Shown: positions 31,365 to 39,360 of the stretch, piece by piece
Position numbering within the stretch: the stretch's first letter is position 1
Layout: each line of letters opens with the position of its first letter
Program-made: the position numbers and the translations under genes
Origin: Clostridiales bacterium
GTDB taxonomy: Bacteria; Bacillota; Clostridia; Oscillospirales; Oscillospiraceae
Length of the DNA: 51,099 nucleotides
Reading direction: 5' to 3'
NCBI GenBank assembly: GCA_020859945.1
Contig: JAJBVG010000083.1
Location: 85,659-136,757, forward strand
The notes under the pieces: generated by a model
Told to the model about the DNA's origin: nothing
Database searches by the model: none
Seen by the model: only the letters and a program-made list of their open reading frames with translations

Positions 31365-31967
31365 TCACAGTGTATCCCGCTGGGTGCGAACACACACATT
31401 GTCCCGAAAGCGGTCCTCCGGCAGCATATGGCGGTAAAGAGCCTGGTAGTCCGCCGATGTCTGTTCCGCCGAAGGCGCAGCGCCCAAGGTCAGAAGCACA
31501 TACTCCACGCCGAAAAGCCACACCGTCACAGAGGACAGCGCTGCCCCATTTCGCCGATAAAAGGCCACCCGCCGCTCTCTGATGCTCAGGTCGGCGGGAT
31601 TTGCCGCGCCCTGCGGGTCCTCCGACTCGATGAGGAGATAACAGCCCTCCGGCAGCGTCTGACGCAGGTGTCGCAAAATCTCCCCGCCGAAGCCGGTCCC
31701 CCTAAATTGGGGCAGAACCGCCAAATAGTCCAACAGCAGCGCAGGATTGCCAGGAGCCTGTGCCAGAACATAATAGCCCGTCAGCGTTTCACCCCAGTAC
31801 GCGCCCCAAAGGGTGTTGACGCCCCGGTCCTCCAGGGTCGCCAGCAGTTCCAGGGGTTTCAGCTCCGAAGGGGGAAAGTCCCGCTCCATCTGCTCGTAAT
31901 AGAGGGTTGTCCACTCAGGCCGGGTCAGGCGGCGGAAGTGCCAGAGCGTCTGTTCCCCGCCGCTCAT
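31365..31967 (-). CDS. GNAT-family N-acetyltransferase
   Basis: 200 residues. The acetyl-CoA pyrophosphate loop is LPQFRGTGFGGEILRHL (R/Q-x-x-G-x-G/A type), preceded by the beta-4 strand LLLDYLAV. RRVAFYRRNGA is the C-terminal GNAT signature. It is last in a three-gene operon with a 99-residue protein (4-nt overlap) and a ProX-type editing protein. The acceptor is unknown. Confidence 0.85.
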   Translation of the reverse strand: MSGGEQTLWHFRRLTRPEWTTLYYEQMERDFPPSELKPLELLATLEDRGVNTLWGAYWGETLTGYYVLAQAPGNPALLLDYLAVLPQFRGTGFGGEILRHLRQTLPEGCYLLIESEDPQGAANPADLSIRERRVAFYRRNGAALSSVTVWLFGVEYVLLTLGAAPSAEQTSADYQALYRHMLPEDRFRDNVCVRTQRDTL

Positions 31968-32263
31968 CGCGCTGTGGCTTCCACAGAGGCGATTTTCAGC
32001 CCCACGCCGTTCTGTCGGGCCAGATCCTCCGTCTTGTCGATGAGTTTCTGGCTGTTGCCGTTGATGAGGTCCGCCGCCAGCCGGTCTTTCTGTTCCTGGG
32101 AGAGAGTGGAGAGCACCCGCTTCGCCATGCCGGTGGACATGCCGTTGGAGAGCAGCATCCCCACCGGGTTTCCGCTGCGGCGCAGCTGCTCCCCCATCTG
32201 GGGCAGCAGGTTCAGCAGCGCCTCATAGTCCACTTCGCTGATTTCCAGCTCTAATTTTATCAT
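31964..32263 (-). CDS. Conserved-looking 99-residue protein of unknown function
   Basis: Starts MIKLELEISEVDYEALLNLL, with AAGGA 8 nt upstream of the ATG at 32263. Predicted soluble and mostly helical, with Leu/Gln-rich segments and no Cys. The central part (SNGMSTGMAKRVLSTLSQEQ) and C-terminal half (LIDKTEDLARQNGVGLKIAS) suggest a small alpha protein. It lies 21 bp after the ProX gene and overlaps the GNAT start by 4 nt. No family recognised. Confidence 0.75.
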   Translation of the reverse strand: MIKLELEISEVDYEALLNLLPQMGEQLRRSGNPVGMLLSNGMSTGMAKRVLSTLSQEQKDRLAADLINGNSQKLIDKTEDLARQNGVGLKIASVEATAR

Positions 32264-32284
32264 ATGCGCGTTCCTTTCCAACGG

Positions 32285-32818
32285 TCAAAGCGTGACTTGA
32301 ATCATTTCGTGGTGGACGGCGGGCAAAAATTTCTCCACCACGTCTGCCGTTTTCAGTTTCAGGCTGGAGGTGTTGATGCAGGGGTGGCAGCCGAAGTATT
32401 CGTGCTCCAGCACCGCCCGGTCAACCACCAGCTGTACCTGGTTCTCCCGGTCGTATTGCAGCCCCATCACCGAGACGCTGCCCGGTGACACGTTGAGCAG
32501 CCGCTCCATGTCCTCCGGCGTACCGAAGGACAGCCGGGCCACCCCCAGCTGATGGGACAAATCCTTGGTCTTAAAGGGTTTGTCGCCGGGCATCAGCATC
32601 AGGTAAAATTTCGTCTTTTGCCGGTTGCAGAGGAACAGATTCTTGCAGATCAGCACCCCCAGCACCGCGTCGATGACGTTGCACACCTCCATGGTGTCCG
32701 CCGGGGCGTGGTCGGTGCGCTGGTAGGCAATGCCCAGCCGATCCAGCAGGTCGTAGGTCTCCCGTTCCTTGTCCAGCCGCCCTGCGCAGTCGGCGGGCCG
32801 CCCGTTGTAAAGCTCCAT
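32285..32818 (-). CDS. Prolyl-tRNA editing protein (YbaK/ProX family)
   Basis: 177 residues, a free-standing homologue of the prolyl-tRNA synthetase INS editing domain, which hydrolyses mischarged tRNA-Pro. Motifs: ADTMEVCNVIDA, CKNLFLCNRQKTKFYLMLMP with the family lysine in the KNLFL segment, and a C-terminal GCHPCINTSSLKL. The ATG at 32818 starts MELYNGRPADCAGR. First in an operon of three. Confidence 0.92.
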   Translation of the reverse strand: MELYNGRPADCAGRLDKERETYDLLDRLGIAYQRTDHAPADTMEVCNVIDAVLGVLICKNLFLCNRQKTKFYLMLMPGDKPFKTKDLSHQLGVARLSFGTPEDMERLLNVSPGSVSVMGLQYDRENQVQLVVDRAVLEHEYFGCHPCINTSSLKLKTADVVEKFLPAVHHEMIQVTL

Positions 32819-32986
32819 CGTATGTTACACCTCTCAAATAAGCTTAATTACGTCGTTTTTTCGTACTTATACGGCCCGCACCGCAGAAAGCGCCGCCGTA
32901 CAGCTCTCAACAGACACTATTATATGCACATCCCCCGCCGTTGGCAAGTCCGCCATTGTAAATTTCATCTCGTAAGGGAATCCCAC

Positions 32987-33015
32987 TTGACGGAGGCGAA
33001 CGGTTTGGCTATAAT
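32987..33015 (+). promoter_or_regulatory. Promoter for the DivIVA-like gene
   Basis: TTGACG (32987-32992), a 17-bp spacer and TATAAT (33010-33015). Confidence 0.78.
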
Positions 33016-33076
33016 GAAACCTGCTTTTGAAACCGTGCCGCGAAGGGCACAGAGAAACCCGGCGGAGGGAAGCAGG

Positions 33077-33655
33077 ATGAACGACATTCAAATCAGAAAG
33101 GTCGCCTTTGGCGGCTATCACCGGGAGGACGTGGAAAAGGTCCTCGGCCAGTGGCAAAGCACTGCCGCACAGCAGAAGGAGGCCCTTCGGACGGCCCAGG
33201 CGGAGCGGGACGCTCTGGCGGCAGAGAAAGACGCTCTGACGCAGACGTGCGCCGACCTCCGGGCGGAGCTGGAGGAGAAAAACCGGGAAAACGCCGCGCT
33301 CCAGGGGGAGAAGGCGGTGCTCCAGGCGGCGCTGGACGGAAAGGCCCAGGAGAACAGCCACCTGACCCGTATGCTGCGGGAGGTGCAGCAGTCCTGCGAC
33401 GCGCTGGCGGACGAGCTGCGCACCCAGGAGGCGGCGTTGGACGAGCAGCGTCACCTGTTCGACGAACTGCTCCAGGAATATGGCAAGCTGGAGAGTAAGC
33501 TGGAACGCTGCAACCAGGTGGGCCGGCTGGCAAAAGAGGGCGGCAGCAAGGCGGCGCAGGCGCTGACCGGCGTGGCCGTCCAGCTCCAGGAAATTCGTTC
33601 CCAGGTGCAGGAGGTAGATGCGGCGCTGGACCGGGACGGGCTTGTCAGCCAGTGA
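33077..33655 (+). CDS. DivIVA-like coiled-coil protein
   Basis: 192 residues from the ATG at 33077, which has GGAGGG about 8 nt upstream. The N-terminus, IQIRKVAFGGYHREDVEKVL, is the DivIVA-type membrane-curvature/localisation motif (F-GGY-x-x-x-V-x-x-x-L). A long heptad-rich coiled coil runs from about residue 30 to 160, rich in Ala, Glu, Gln and Leu. It probably localises to poles or division sites and scaffolds cell-wall proteins, which fits the mreB gene that follows in the same direction. Confidence 0.75.
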   Translation: MNDIQIRKVAFGGYHREDVEKVLGQWQSTAAQQKEALRTAQAERDALAAEKDALTQTCADLRAELEEKNRENAALQGEKAVLQAALDGKAQENSHLTRMLREVQQSCDALADELRTQEAALDEQRHLFDELLQEYGKLESKLERCNQVGRLAKEGGSKAAQALTGVAVQLQEIRSQVQEVDAALDRDGLVSQ

Positions 33656-33787
33656 GACGGTCCGCGTGTTCCCCGGCAAAGGGGAGCCGGTTCCGATGGA
33701 ATCCCACAAAACGGAATGTATGGTGAGAACGTGCAAAATTTCCCGCCGCCTGTGGCGAAATTTCTCAAAAAAGTTTGTCAAACCCCG

Positions 33788-33816
33788 TTGAAAATCCAGA
33801 GGCAAGCCGCTATAAT
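33788..33816 (+). promoter_or_regulatory. Promoter for mreB
   Basis: TTGAAA (33788-33793), a 17-bp spacer and TATAAT (33811-33816), about 115 bp upstream of the mreB start. Confidence 0.78.
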
Positions 33817-33932
33817 AGGAGCAGATGGTCATGGGGGCAGTCTGCGCCCCTTTTGTGATACGTCAAAAAGGTTAAATAAGCGGCCTTTTGGTAAGACTAA
33901 ACGAAACTCAAAACTGTTCAGGAGTGTGGATA

Positions 33933-34961
33933 ATGAGCGTTGCAAAGGACATCGGTATCGACCTGGGTACTGCTTCCATTCTGGTCTACGTCAAGGGGAA
34001 GGGCGTTGTCCTCCAGGAGCCTTCCGTCGTAGCCATTGACAAAAACACCGGCAAGCTGCTGAAGGTCGGCAGCGAGGCCCAGAACATGCTGGGCCGTACC
34101 CCCGGCAACATTGTTGCCATGCGTCCCCTGCGGGAGGGCGTTATCTCTGACTATGATATGACCGAGCGTATGCTGCGGGAGTTCATCCGCAAGGTGGCTC
34201 CGGTCCACTTCTTTAAGCCCCGTGTGGTCATCTGCGTTCCCTCCGGCATCACCGAGGTGGAGGAGCGCGCCGTCATCGATGCGGGCATCCAGGCCGGCGC
34301 CCGGAAGGTCTACCTCATTGAGGAGCCGGTGGCCGCCGCCATCGGCGCGGGCATCGACATCGCTAAGCCCGATGGCCACATGATCGTGGACATCGGCGGC
34401 GGCACCACCGACGTGGCTGTCATCTCTCTGTCCGGCGTGGTGGAGTCCGCCTCTATCAAGGTCGCTGGCGACGAGTTCAACGACGCAGTGGTCAAATACA
34501 TCCGCCGCAAGCACAACGTCCTCATCGGCGAGCGCACGGCGGAAGAGCTGAAAATCTCCATCGGCTGCGTGTTCCCCCGGGAGGAGGAGCAGTCCGTGGA
34601 GATCAAGGGCCGCGACCTGATGACCGGTCTGCCCCGCACCTTCTCCGTCACCTCTTCCGAGATGATCGAAGCTTTCGAGGAACCCACCCAGCGCATCCTG
34701 GAGTCCATCCACAGCGTGCTGGAGCGCACCCCGCCTGAGTTGGTGGCTGATATCTCCACCAACGGCATCGTCATGACCGGCGGCGGTTCCCTGGTCTGGG
34801 GCTTCGACAAGCTCATCGAGTCCCACACCGGCATCGAGACCCGGGTGGCGGACGACGCCATCTCCTGCGTGGCCTTCGGCACCGGCAAGAGCCTGGACGA
34901 CCTGGCCTCCATGCAGGACGGCACCATGAACCTGTCCCGCCGGAAGCAGATGAACAGCTGA
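33933..34961 (+). CDS. mreB: Rod shape-determining protein MreB/Mbl
   Basis: 342 residues, an actin-fold ATPase that polymerises under the membrane and guides elongation. Phosphate-1 loop GIDLGTASILVYVKGKG at the N-terminus, phosphate-2 IVDIGGGTTDVAVISL, and the adenosine motif NGIVMTGGGSLVWGFD. The start is set by AGGAG 8 nt upstream. No mreC/mreD follows; the gene stands alone between its promoter and a strong terminator, more like Mbl or MreBH arrangements, so the exact paralogue is uncertain. Confidence 0.95.
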   Translation: MSVAKDIGIDLGTASILVYVKGKGVVLQEPSVVAIDKNTGKLLKVGSEAQNMLGRTPGNIVAMRPLREGVISDYDMTERMLREFIRKVAPVHFFKPRVVICVPSGITEVEERAVIDAGIQAGARKVYLIEEPVAAAIGAGIDIAKPDGHMIVDIGGGTTDVAVISLSGVVESASIKVAGDEFNDAVVKYIRRKHNVLIGERTAEELKISIGCVFPREEEQSVEIKGRDLMTGLPRTFSVTSSEMIEAFEEPTQRILESIHSVLERTPPELVADISTNGIVMTGGGSLVWGFDKLIESHTGIETRVADDAISCVAFGTGKSLDDLASMQDGTMNLSRRKQMNS

Positions 34962-34977
34962 TTTTGGTAAAAAGCTT

Positions 34978-35008
34978 CTCCCCCGCCTGAGGGCGGGGGA
35001 GTTTTTTT
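34978..35008 (+). terminator. Intrinsic terminator after mreB
   Basis: Stem CTCCCCCGCC / GGCGGGGGAG with a short loop, followed by seven T. Confidence 0.93.
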
Positions 35009-35046
35009 CGACTTTTCGGTTATCCTTTCTCCAGCATAGTACCAGC

Positions 35047-35182
35047 TTTCCGCAGAGAACTATCGTTTGGAAACTGACCACCCCTCTTGCCTCCCCTGAA
35101 AGGGGAGGTGGCACGGCGTAAGCCGTGACGAAGGGGTTCTCCGCCGGAAATACTGACTAGGCTGATTCAAAAGTATAACCAG
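35047..35182. repeat. Intergenic repeat copy A with nested CCTCCCCTGAAAGGGGAGG module
   Basis: The outer ends (TTTCCGCAGAGAACTATCG... and TACTGACTAGGCTGATTC...) match copy B at 36949-37062 at roughly 78% over the left 37 bp. The interior differs: it holds a 28-bp module, 35081-35108 (core CCTCCCCTGAAAGGGGAGG), present exactly but inverted at 39206-39233, then GCACGGCGTAAGCCGTGACG. The element ends at the stop of the GyrI-like gene. Confidence 0.7.
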
Positions 35183-35183
35183 T

Positions 35184-35822
35184 TTAAATTTTCCGAATCG
35201 GGTGCCGAATCACCGTTTTCTGCTTTTCCGGGGCGGTTTTGCGGGGGTCGCTGAGATAAATCTCGTGGTGGAGCCTCTGGTTGCTGATGTCCAGCGCGTA
35301 CCCCTGCTCGTTCATAAACTCGTGCATCCGCCGGACGGTGGCCGGTTCCTCGTCGTAGGGGCCGATGTGCATACACTGGACGCACAGCCCCTCGTCAACG
35401 GTCAGGAACTCCACCGGGGAGAAGTCGGTCTTTTTCTTCCGGGTGGCCTCGGCCACGGCCCAGTCGAAGTCCGCCCTGGTGACAAAATCCGGCAGGCGAA
35501 TGACGGAGATGAACCGAAAGTCCTCTTTTCGGCTGTAATCAATGCCGCCCACGTTTTGCCCCGGCTGCTGCCAGAAGCCCTCCAGCGGCGGCACCACGTA
35601 GTCAAAATAGCCCTTGATGGCGTGACTGCTCTTTTTGCTCATCTTGATGGTATAGGCCACCCCGTAGAGCAGACCGATGGAGGCTTTGTAAGCGCCGTCC
35701 TCGGCGTTGGGGTCGCCAGCACCCCGGACGGCCAGATAATTCATGGGCGGAACGGTGACGATACCCGGCGTTTTCTTTGGTAGATAGAACTCCTTGTACT
35801 CCTTTTTGTAGTCAAAGGCCAT
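35184..35822 (-). CDS. GyrI-like small-molecule-binding domain protein
   Basis: 212 residues with no DNA-binding part. MAFDYKKEYKEFYLPKKTP, then PMNYLAVRGAGDPN, the C-terminal-half repeat QCMHIGPYDEEPATVRRMHEF and LHHEIYLSDPRKT are characteristic of GyrI-like/SOUL-fold SRPBCC-unrelated stand-alone effector domains. Such proteins bind hydrophobic ligands or hydrolyse cyclopropanoid toxins in a few studied cases. It lies 18 bp after gpsA on the same strand and may be its operon mate. Confidence 0.87.
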   Translation of the reverse strand: MAFDYKKEYKEFYLPKKTPGIVTVPPMNYLAVRGAGDPNAEDGAYKASIGLLYGVAYTIKMSKKSSHAIKGYFDYVVPPLEGFWQQPGQNVGGIDYSRKEDFRFISVIRLPDFVTRADFDWAVAEATRKKKTDFSPVEFLTVDEGLCVQCMHIGPYDEEPATVRRMHEFMNEQGYALDISNQRLHHEIYLSDPRKTAPEKQKTVIRHPIRKI

Positions 35823-35840
35823 AGCAAGCGCTCCTCTCTG

Positions 35841-36842
35841 TCAGATCCAGGCGTCCTCCACCTCGTGGTTCTTCCGGCGGGTCATCAGGGCGTTGAACAC
35901 CTCCGGCACGGTCTTGCCCTCGTAGAGCACCTCGTAGGCCGCCTGGGTGATGGGCAGCTCCACGCCGTACTTTTTCGCCAGCTGCATCCCCGTCTCGGCG
36001 GCGTAGTAGCCCTCTACCACCGCGCCGATGCGCTTCACGGCCTCCTGGGGTTCCACCCCCTGGCCGATGAGGATGCCCGCCCGGTGGTTCCGGGAGTGGA
36101 CGCTGGTGCAGGTCACGATCAGGTCGCCCACGCCGGTCAGCCCCGCAAAAGTCCGCTGGTGACCGCCCATGGCGCTGCCCAGCCGGGCGATCTCCGTCAG
36201 GCCCCGGGTCATCAGCATGGCGCGGGTGTTGTCCCCGTAGCCCATGCCGTCCACCACCCCAGCGCACAGGGCGATGACGTTTTTTAGCGCTGCGCCGATC
36301 TCGCAGCCTACCACGTCGGAGGAGGTGTACACCCGGAACCGGGGAGACATGAAGATGTCCTGCACCCGCTCCGCCGCCTCCTTGTTCTCAGAGGCGGCGA
36401 CGATGGCAGTGGGGATACCGCGCCCCACTTCCTCGGCGTGGGTGGGGCCGCACAGCACCACCACCGGGCAGTTTGCGTCTACCTCGGACTCGATGACCTG
36501 GCTCAGCCGCAGGGTGGTCCCCTTCTCAAAGCCCTTGCCCACGCTAACCACGATGGTGCCGGGGCGAATCAGCTTTGCCAGCTGCGCGGCGGTGCTGCGC
36601 ACCGCGAAGGAGGGGGTGGCCAGAATGACCACTTCGCTGTCCGTCACACAGGACATATCCGCGGTCAGCTCCAGTTCCGCCGGGAGGGGGACCCCTTTGA
36701 GCATGGGGTTTTCGTGGTTGGCTTGGAGTACGTCGCTCTCCTCCTGGCAGTAGGACCAGAGTACGACCTGGTTGCTGTTTTCCAGCAGCAGCAGCGACAG
36801 GGCGGTGCCCCAGCCGCCGGAGCCTAAGACGGTGATTTTCAT
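35841..36842 (-). CDS. gpsA: Glycerol-3-phosphate dehydrogenase [NAD(P)+]
   Basis: 333 residues. N-terminal Rossmann motif VLGSGGWGTALSLLL, VSVGKGFEKGT, GPTHAEEVGRG, catalytic Lys in GAALKNVIALCAGV and GDNTRAMLMTRGL. It reduces dihydroxyacetone phosphate to sn-glycerol-3-phosphate for membrane lipids. GGAGG lies 6 nt before the ATG. It acts just before PlsY, encoded upstream on the same strand. Confidence 0.97.
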   Translation of the reverse strand: MKITVLGSGGWGTALSLLLLENSNQVVLWSYCQEESDVLQANHENPMLKGVPLPAELELTADMSCVTDSEVVILATPSFAVRSTAAQLAKLIRPGTIVVSVGKGFEKGTTLRLSQVIESEVDANCPVVVLCGPTHAEEVGRGIPTAIVAASENKEAAERVQDIFMSPRFRVYTSSDVVGCEIGAALKNVIALCAGVVDGMGYGDNTRAMLMTRGLTEIARLGSAMGGHQRTFAGLTGVGDLIVTCTSVHSRNHRAGILIGQGVEPQEAVKRIGAVVEGYYAAETGMQLAKKYGVELPITQAAYEVLYEGKTVPEVFNALMTRRKNHEVEDAWI

Positions 36843-36867
36843 GTGGTTCCTCCATTCCGTTTTGGCA

Positions 36868-37113
36868 GCTATTAGCTGTTAGCTGCTAGCTATTAGTCAG
36901 GATAGTGCTTGCTGTTTTGTCAGGGGGATTACCCGGAACAGTACAAATTTTCCACAGTGAACAACCGCTTCGCAACTGAACACCCCCATTTGCCACCCAA
37001 AAACGACGACACAAGAGTTTTCGCTGGTGTTACTGAACACGGCTGATGTAAAAGGATAATACTGAAAGCTAGTAGTCTCTGGCTAACAGCTAAGAGCTAA
37101 GAGCTAACAGCTC
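36868..37113. repeat. Element flanked by inverted TAGCTGTTAGCT arrays (contains repeat copy B)
   Basis: The gpsA-plsY gap. On the left, AGCTATTAGCTGTTAGCTG repeats (36868-36895); on the right, AACAGCTAAGAGCTAAGAGC repeats (37084-37110), in inverted orientation. Between them lies copy B (36949-37062) of the repeat also seen at 35047-35182. The right array ends against the plsY stop codon (37114-37116). Confidence 0.65.
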
Positions 37114-37740
37114 TTATTCTTTTTTAAACTCGAATTTGTTCTCATTCCCCTGGGCGATGCGCTTGGCGTTTTCCCGGTGGCGCACCACAACCAGCACTCC
37201 CGCGACACAGGCCAGCACCGTCACCGGGATGTTCCCGTAAATGAACCAGCAGCAGATGGGGAACAAAATCGCCGCCACCATGGACCCCAGGGACACCCAG
37301 CGGGTAATGGCGACCAGCACCACGAAAGCCCCCAGGCAAATCAGAGCGATGCGCCAGTCCATGCACAGGATGACCCCCGCGCCGCAGAGGACGCCTTTGC
37401 CGCCCCGGAAGCCGAACATACAGGGGAAGGAGTGGCCCAGGATGCAGAAGATGCCCCCCAGCAGCTTGCCAATGACCGGCCAGCCCAAGAAGGTCCCCAG
37501 CAGCGCCCCGCCCAGCAGGACGGAGATCACCGCTTTGGCAAGGTCGCCTAAAATGACAAAGACAACCTTCCTTTTGCCGAACACCCGGTAGAAGTTGGTC
37601 AGACCCGCGTTGCCGCTGCCGTGGTTGCGCACGTCGTCGTGGAGGATATACTTGGAAATAATCAGCGCCGAGTTACAGCAGCCCAGCAGATAGGAAACCA
37701 CCGCCACCAGGACGATCAGGCCAACGGTCATAGCGTTCAT
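37114..37740 (-). CDS. plsY: Glycerol-3-phosphate acyltransferase
   Basis: 208 residues with five membrane segments and the three PlsY motifs: SGNAGLTNFYRVFGK, GHSFPCMFGFRGGKGV and, near the C-terminus, VVRHRENAKRI. It acylates glycerol-3-phosphate from acyl phosphate. Its start overlaps the der stop by 1 nt (TAATG), with GGAGG inside the der end. It is encoded with der, and gpsA follows after a repeat-filled gap. Confidence 0.96.
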   Translation of the reverse strand: MNAMTVGLIVLVAVVSYLLGCCNSALIISKYILHDDVRNHGSGNAGLTNFYRVFGKRKVVFVILGDLAKAVISVLLGGALLGTFLGWPVIGKLLGGIFCILGHSFPCMFGFRGGKGVLCGAGVILCMDWRIALICLGAFVVLVAITRWVSLGSMVAAILFPICCWFIYGNIPVTVLACVAGVLVVVRHRENAKRIAQGNENKFEFKKE

Positions 37741-39080
37741 TAAGAATCCTCCTCCTTGTCCCCCTTTTGCCGGATAATCAGGCGAATCGGTGTGCCGTCC
37801 AGCCCAAAGGTGTTTCTGATCTGGTTCTCCAGATATCGCTGATAGGAAAAATGGAACAGCTTGGCCTCGTTGCAGAAGCACACGAAGGTGGGCGGCTGCA
37901 CCCCCACTTGGGTCATATAGTAGATTTTCAGGCGGCGGCCCTTGTCGGTGGGGGGCTGGACGCGGGTGGTGGCCTCCGCCAGCACCGAATTCAGCACGCC
38001 AGTGCGGACCCGCAGCAGCGACATCTCGTGGACCCGGTTGATCAGCTCAAACAGCTTGTTCACCCGCTGGCCGGTCAGGGCCGAGATGAACAGGATGGGC
38101 GCATAGGGCATATAGGACAGGTCCCGGCGGATGTCGTCGGTCATGCGGCGCATGGTCTTGTCGTCCTTCTCGATGTCGTCCCACTTGTTGACCACGATGA
38201 TGGAGGCTTTGCCCGCTTCGTGGGCCAGCCCTGCCACCTTGGTGTCCTGCTCCGTGACCCCCTCGTGGGCGTCGATGAGGATGAGGCACACGTCCGCCCG
38301 GTCAATGGCGAGGGTGGCCCGCAGCACCGAAAACTGCTCCACCCTGTCGTTGACCTTGGACTTTTTCCGCATCCCTGCCGTGTCGATAAAGCAGTATTTG
38401 CCGAACTGGTTCTCAAAGAAGCTGTCCACCGCGTCCCGGGTGGTGCCCGCCATGTCGGAGACGATGACCCGCTCCTCCCCCAAAATCCGGTTCACCAGAG
38501 AGGATTTGCCCACGTTGGGCTTGCCGATGACTGCCACCTTGATGACGTCGTCGTCCTCGTCCGCCTCCTGGTCCTCCGGGAAATAGCGGACGCACTCCTC
38601 CAGCATATCGTCCACGCCGATGCCGTGGATGGCGGAGACGGCGATGGGGTCGCCCAAGCCCAGGTTGTAGAACTCGTAAATGTCGGGGTTCAGCGCCTTT
38701 GCGCCGGTGGAATCGGCCTTGTTTGCCACCAGCACCACCGGCTTTTGGGACCGGCGGAGCAGGCTGGCTACGTCCATGTCGGCGGCGGTGACGCCGGTGC
38801 GGATGTCGCAGACCAGCACAATGACATCGGCGTTCTGAATGGCGATCTCCGCCTGTCCCCGCATGAACTGCAAAATCTCGCTGTTGTTCTGGGGTTCGAT
38901 ACCGCCGGTGTCCACAATGGTGAACTGTCTGCCGCACCACTCGCAGTCGGCGTACAGCCGGTCGCGGGTGACGCCGGGGGTGTCCTCCACGATGGAGAGC
39001 CGCTGGCCCGCCAGCTTGTTAAAGAGCATGGACTTGCCCACGTTGGGCCGTCCCACGATTGCTACCAAAGGTTTTGCCAT
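37740..39080 (-). CDS. der: Ribosome-associated GTPase Der (EngA)
   Basis: 446 residues with two GTPase domains in tandem: first P-loop GRPNVGKSMLFNKL, DTPGVTRDR, NKAD; second P-loop GKPNVGKSSLVNRI, DTAGMRKKS, NKWD; then a C-terminal KH-like domain (KIYYMTQVGVQPPTFV). It is needed for 50S assembly. The AAGGAAG site precedes the ATG. Confidence 0.97.
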   Translation of the reverse strand: MAKPLVAIVGRPNVGKSMLFNKLAGQRLSIVEDTPGVTRDRLYADCEWCGRQFTIVDTGGIEPQNNSEILQFMRGQAEIAIQNADVIVLVCDIRTGVTAADMDVASLLRRSQKPVVLVANKADSTGAKALNPDIYEFYNLGLGDPIAVSAIHGIGVDDMLEECVRYFPEDQEADEDDDVIKVAVIGKPNVGKSSLVNRILGEERVIVSDMAGTTRDAVDSFFENQFGKYCFIDTAGMRKKSKVNDRVEQFSVLRATLAIDRADVCLILIDAHEGVTEQDTKVAGLAHEAGKASIIVVNKWDDIEKDDKTMRRMTDDIRRDLSYMPYAPILFISALTGQRVNKLFELINRVHEMSLLRVRTGVLNSVLAEATTRVQPPTDKGRRLKIYYMTQVGVQPPTFVCFCNEAKLFHFSYQRYLENQIRNTFGLDGTPIRLIIRQKGDKEEDS

Positions 39081-39164
39081 ATCGTCACTTCCTTATCTCT
39101 GCCACAGGCGCGGCAGAGGTTCGTATTATTGTTGAAGGGGTGGTTATCCTTTTATTCAGCCGTA

Positions 39165-39320
39165 GTACAGCAACCCCTCCGCCACCGCCTGAAGGCGGCG
39201 GCCCGCCTCCCCTTTCAGGGGAGGCAAGAGGGGCTAGTGCTTATCGGTTGGTGCCGGTTTTGTTTGACAGATGTGGAATCTTCACTAGAGAAGCCTGCTT
39301 TCTAACCACTAATCACTAGA
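39165..39320. repeat. Intergenic repeat copy C (inverted relative to copy A)
   Basis: Contains an exact inverted copy (39206-39233) of the 28-bp module in copy A, preceded by GCCACCGCCTGAAGGCGGCGG. The segment CCGGTTTTGTTTGACAGATG (39254-39273) has a diverged inverted counterpart at about 44427-44455. It occupies the der-DUF512 gap. Confidence 0.65.
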
Positions 39321-39360
39321 ACTAAAAACACGCCTGATTTCAAGGGATACCACTAAAAAT

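Noticed and set aside
37767..39305. A 512-codon plus-strand frame opposite der
   Set aside because: Der is unmistakable on the minus strand; the opposite frame has no domain.
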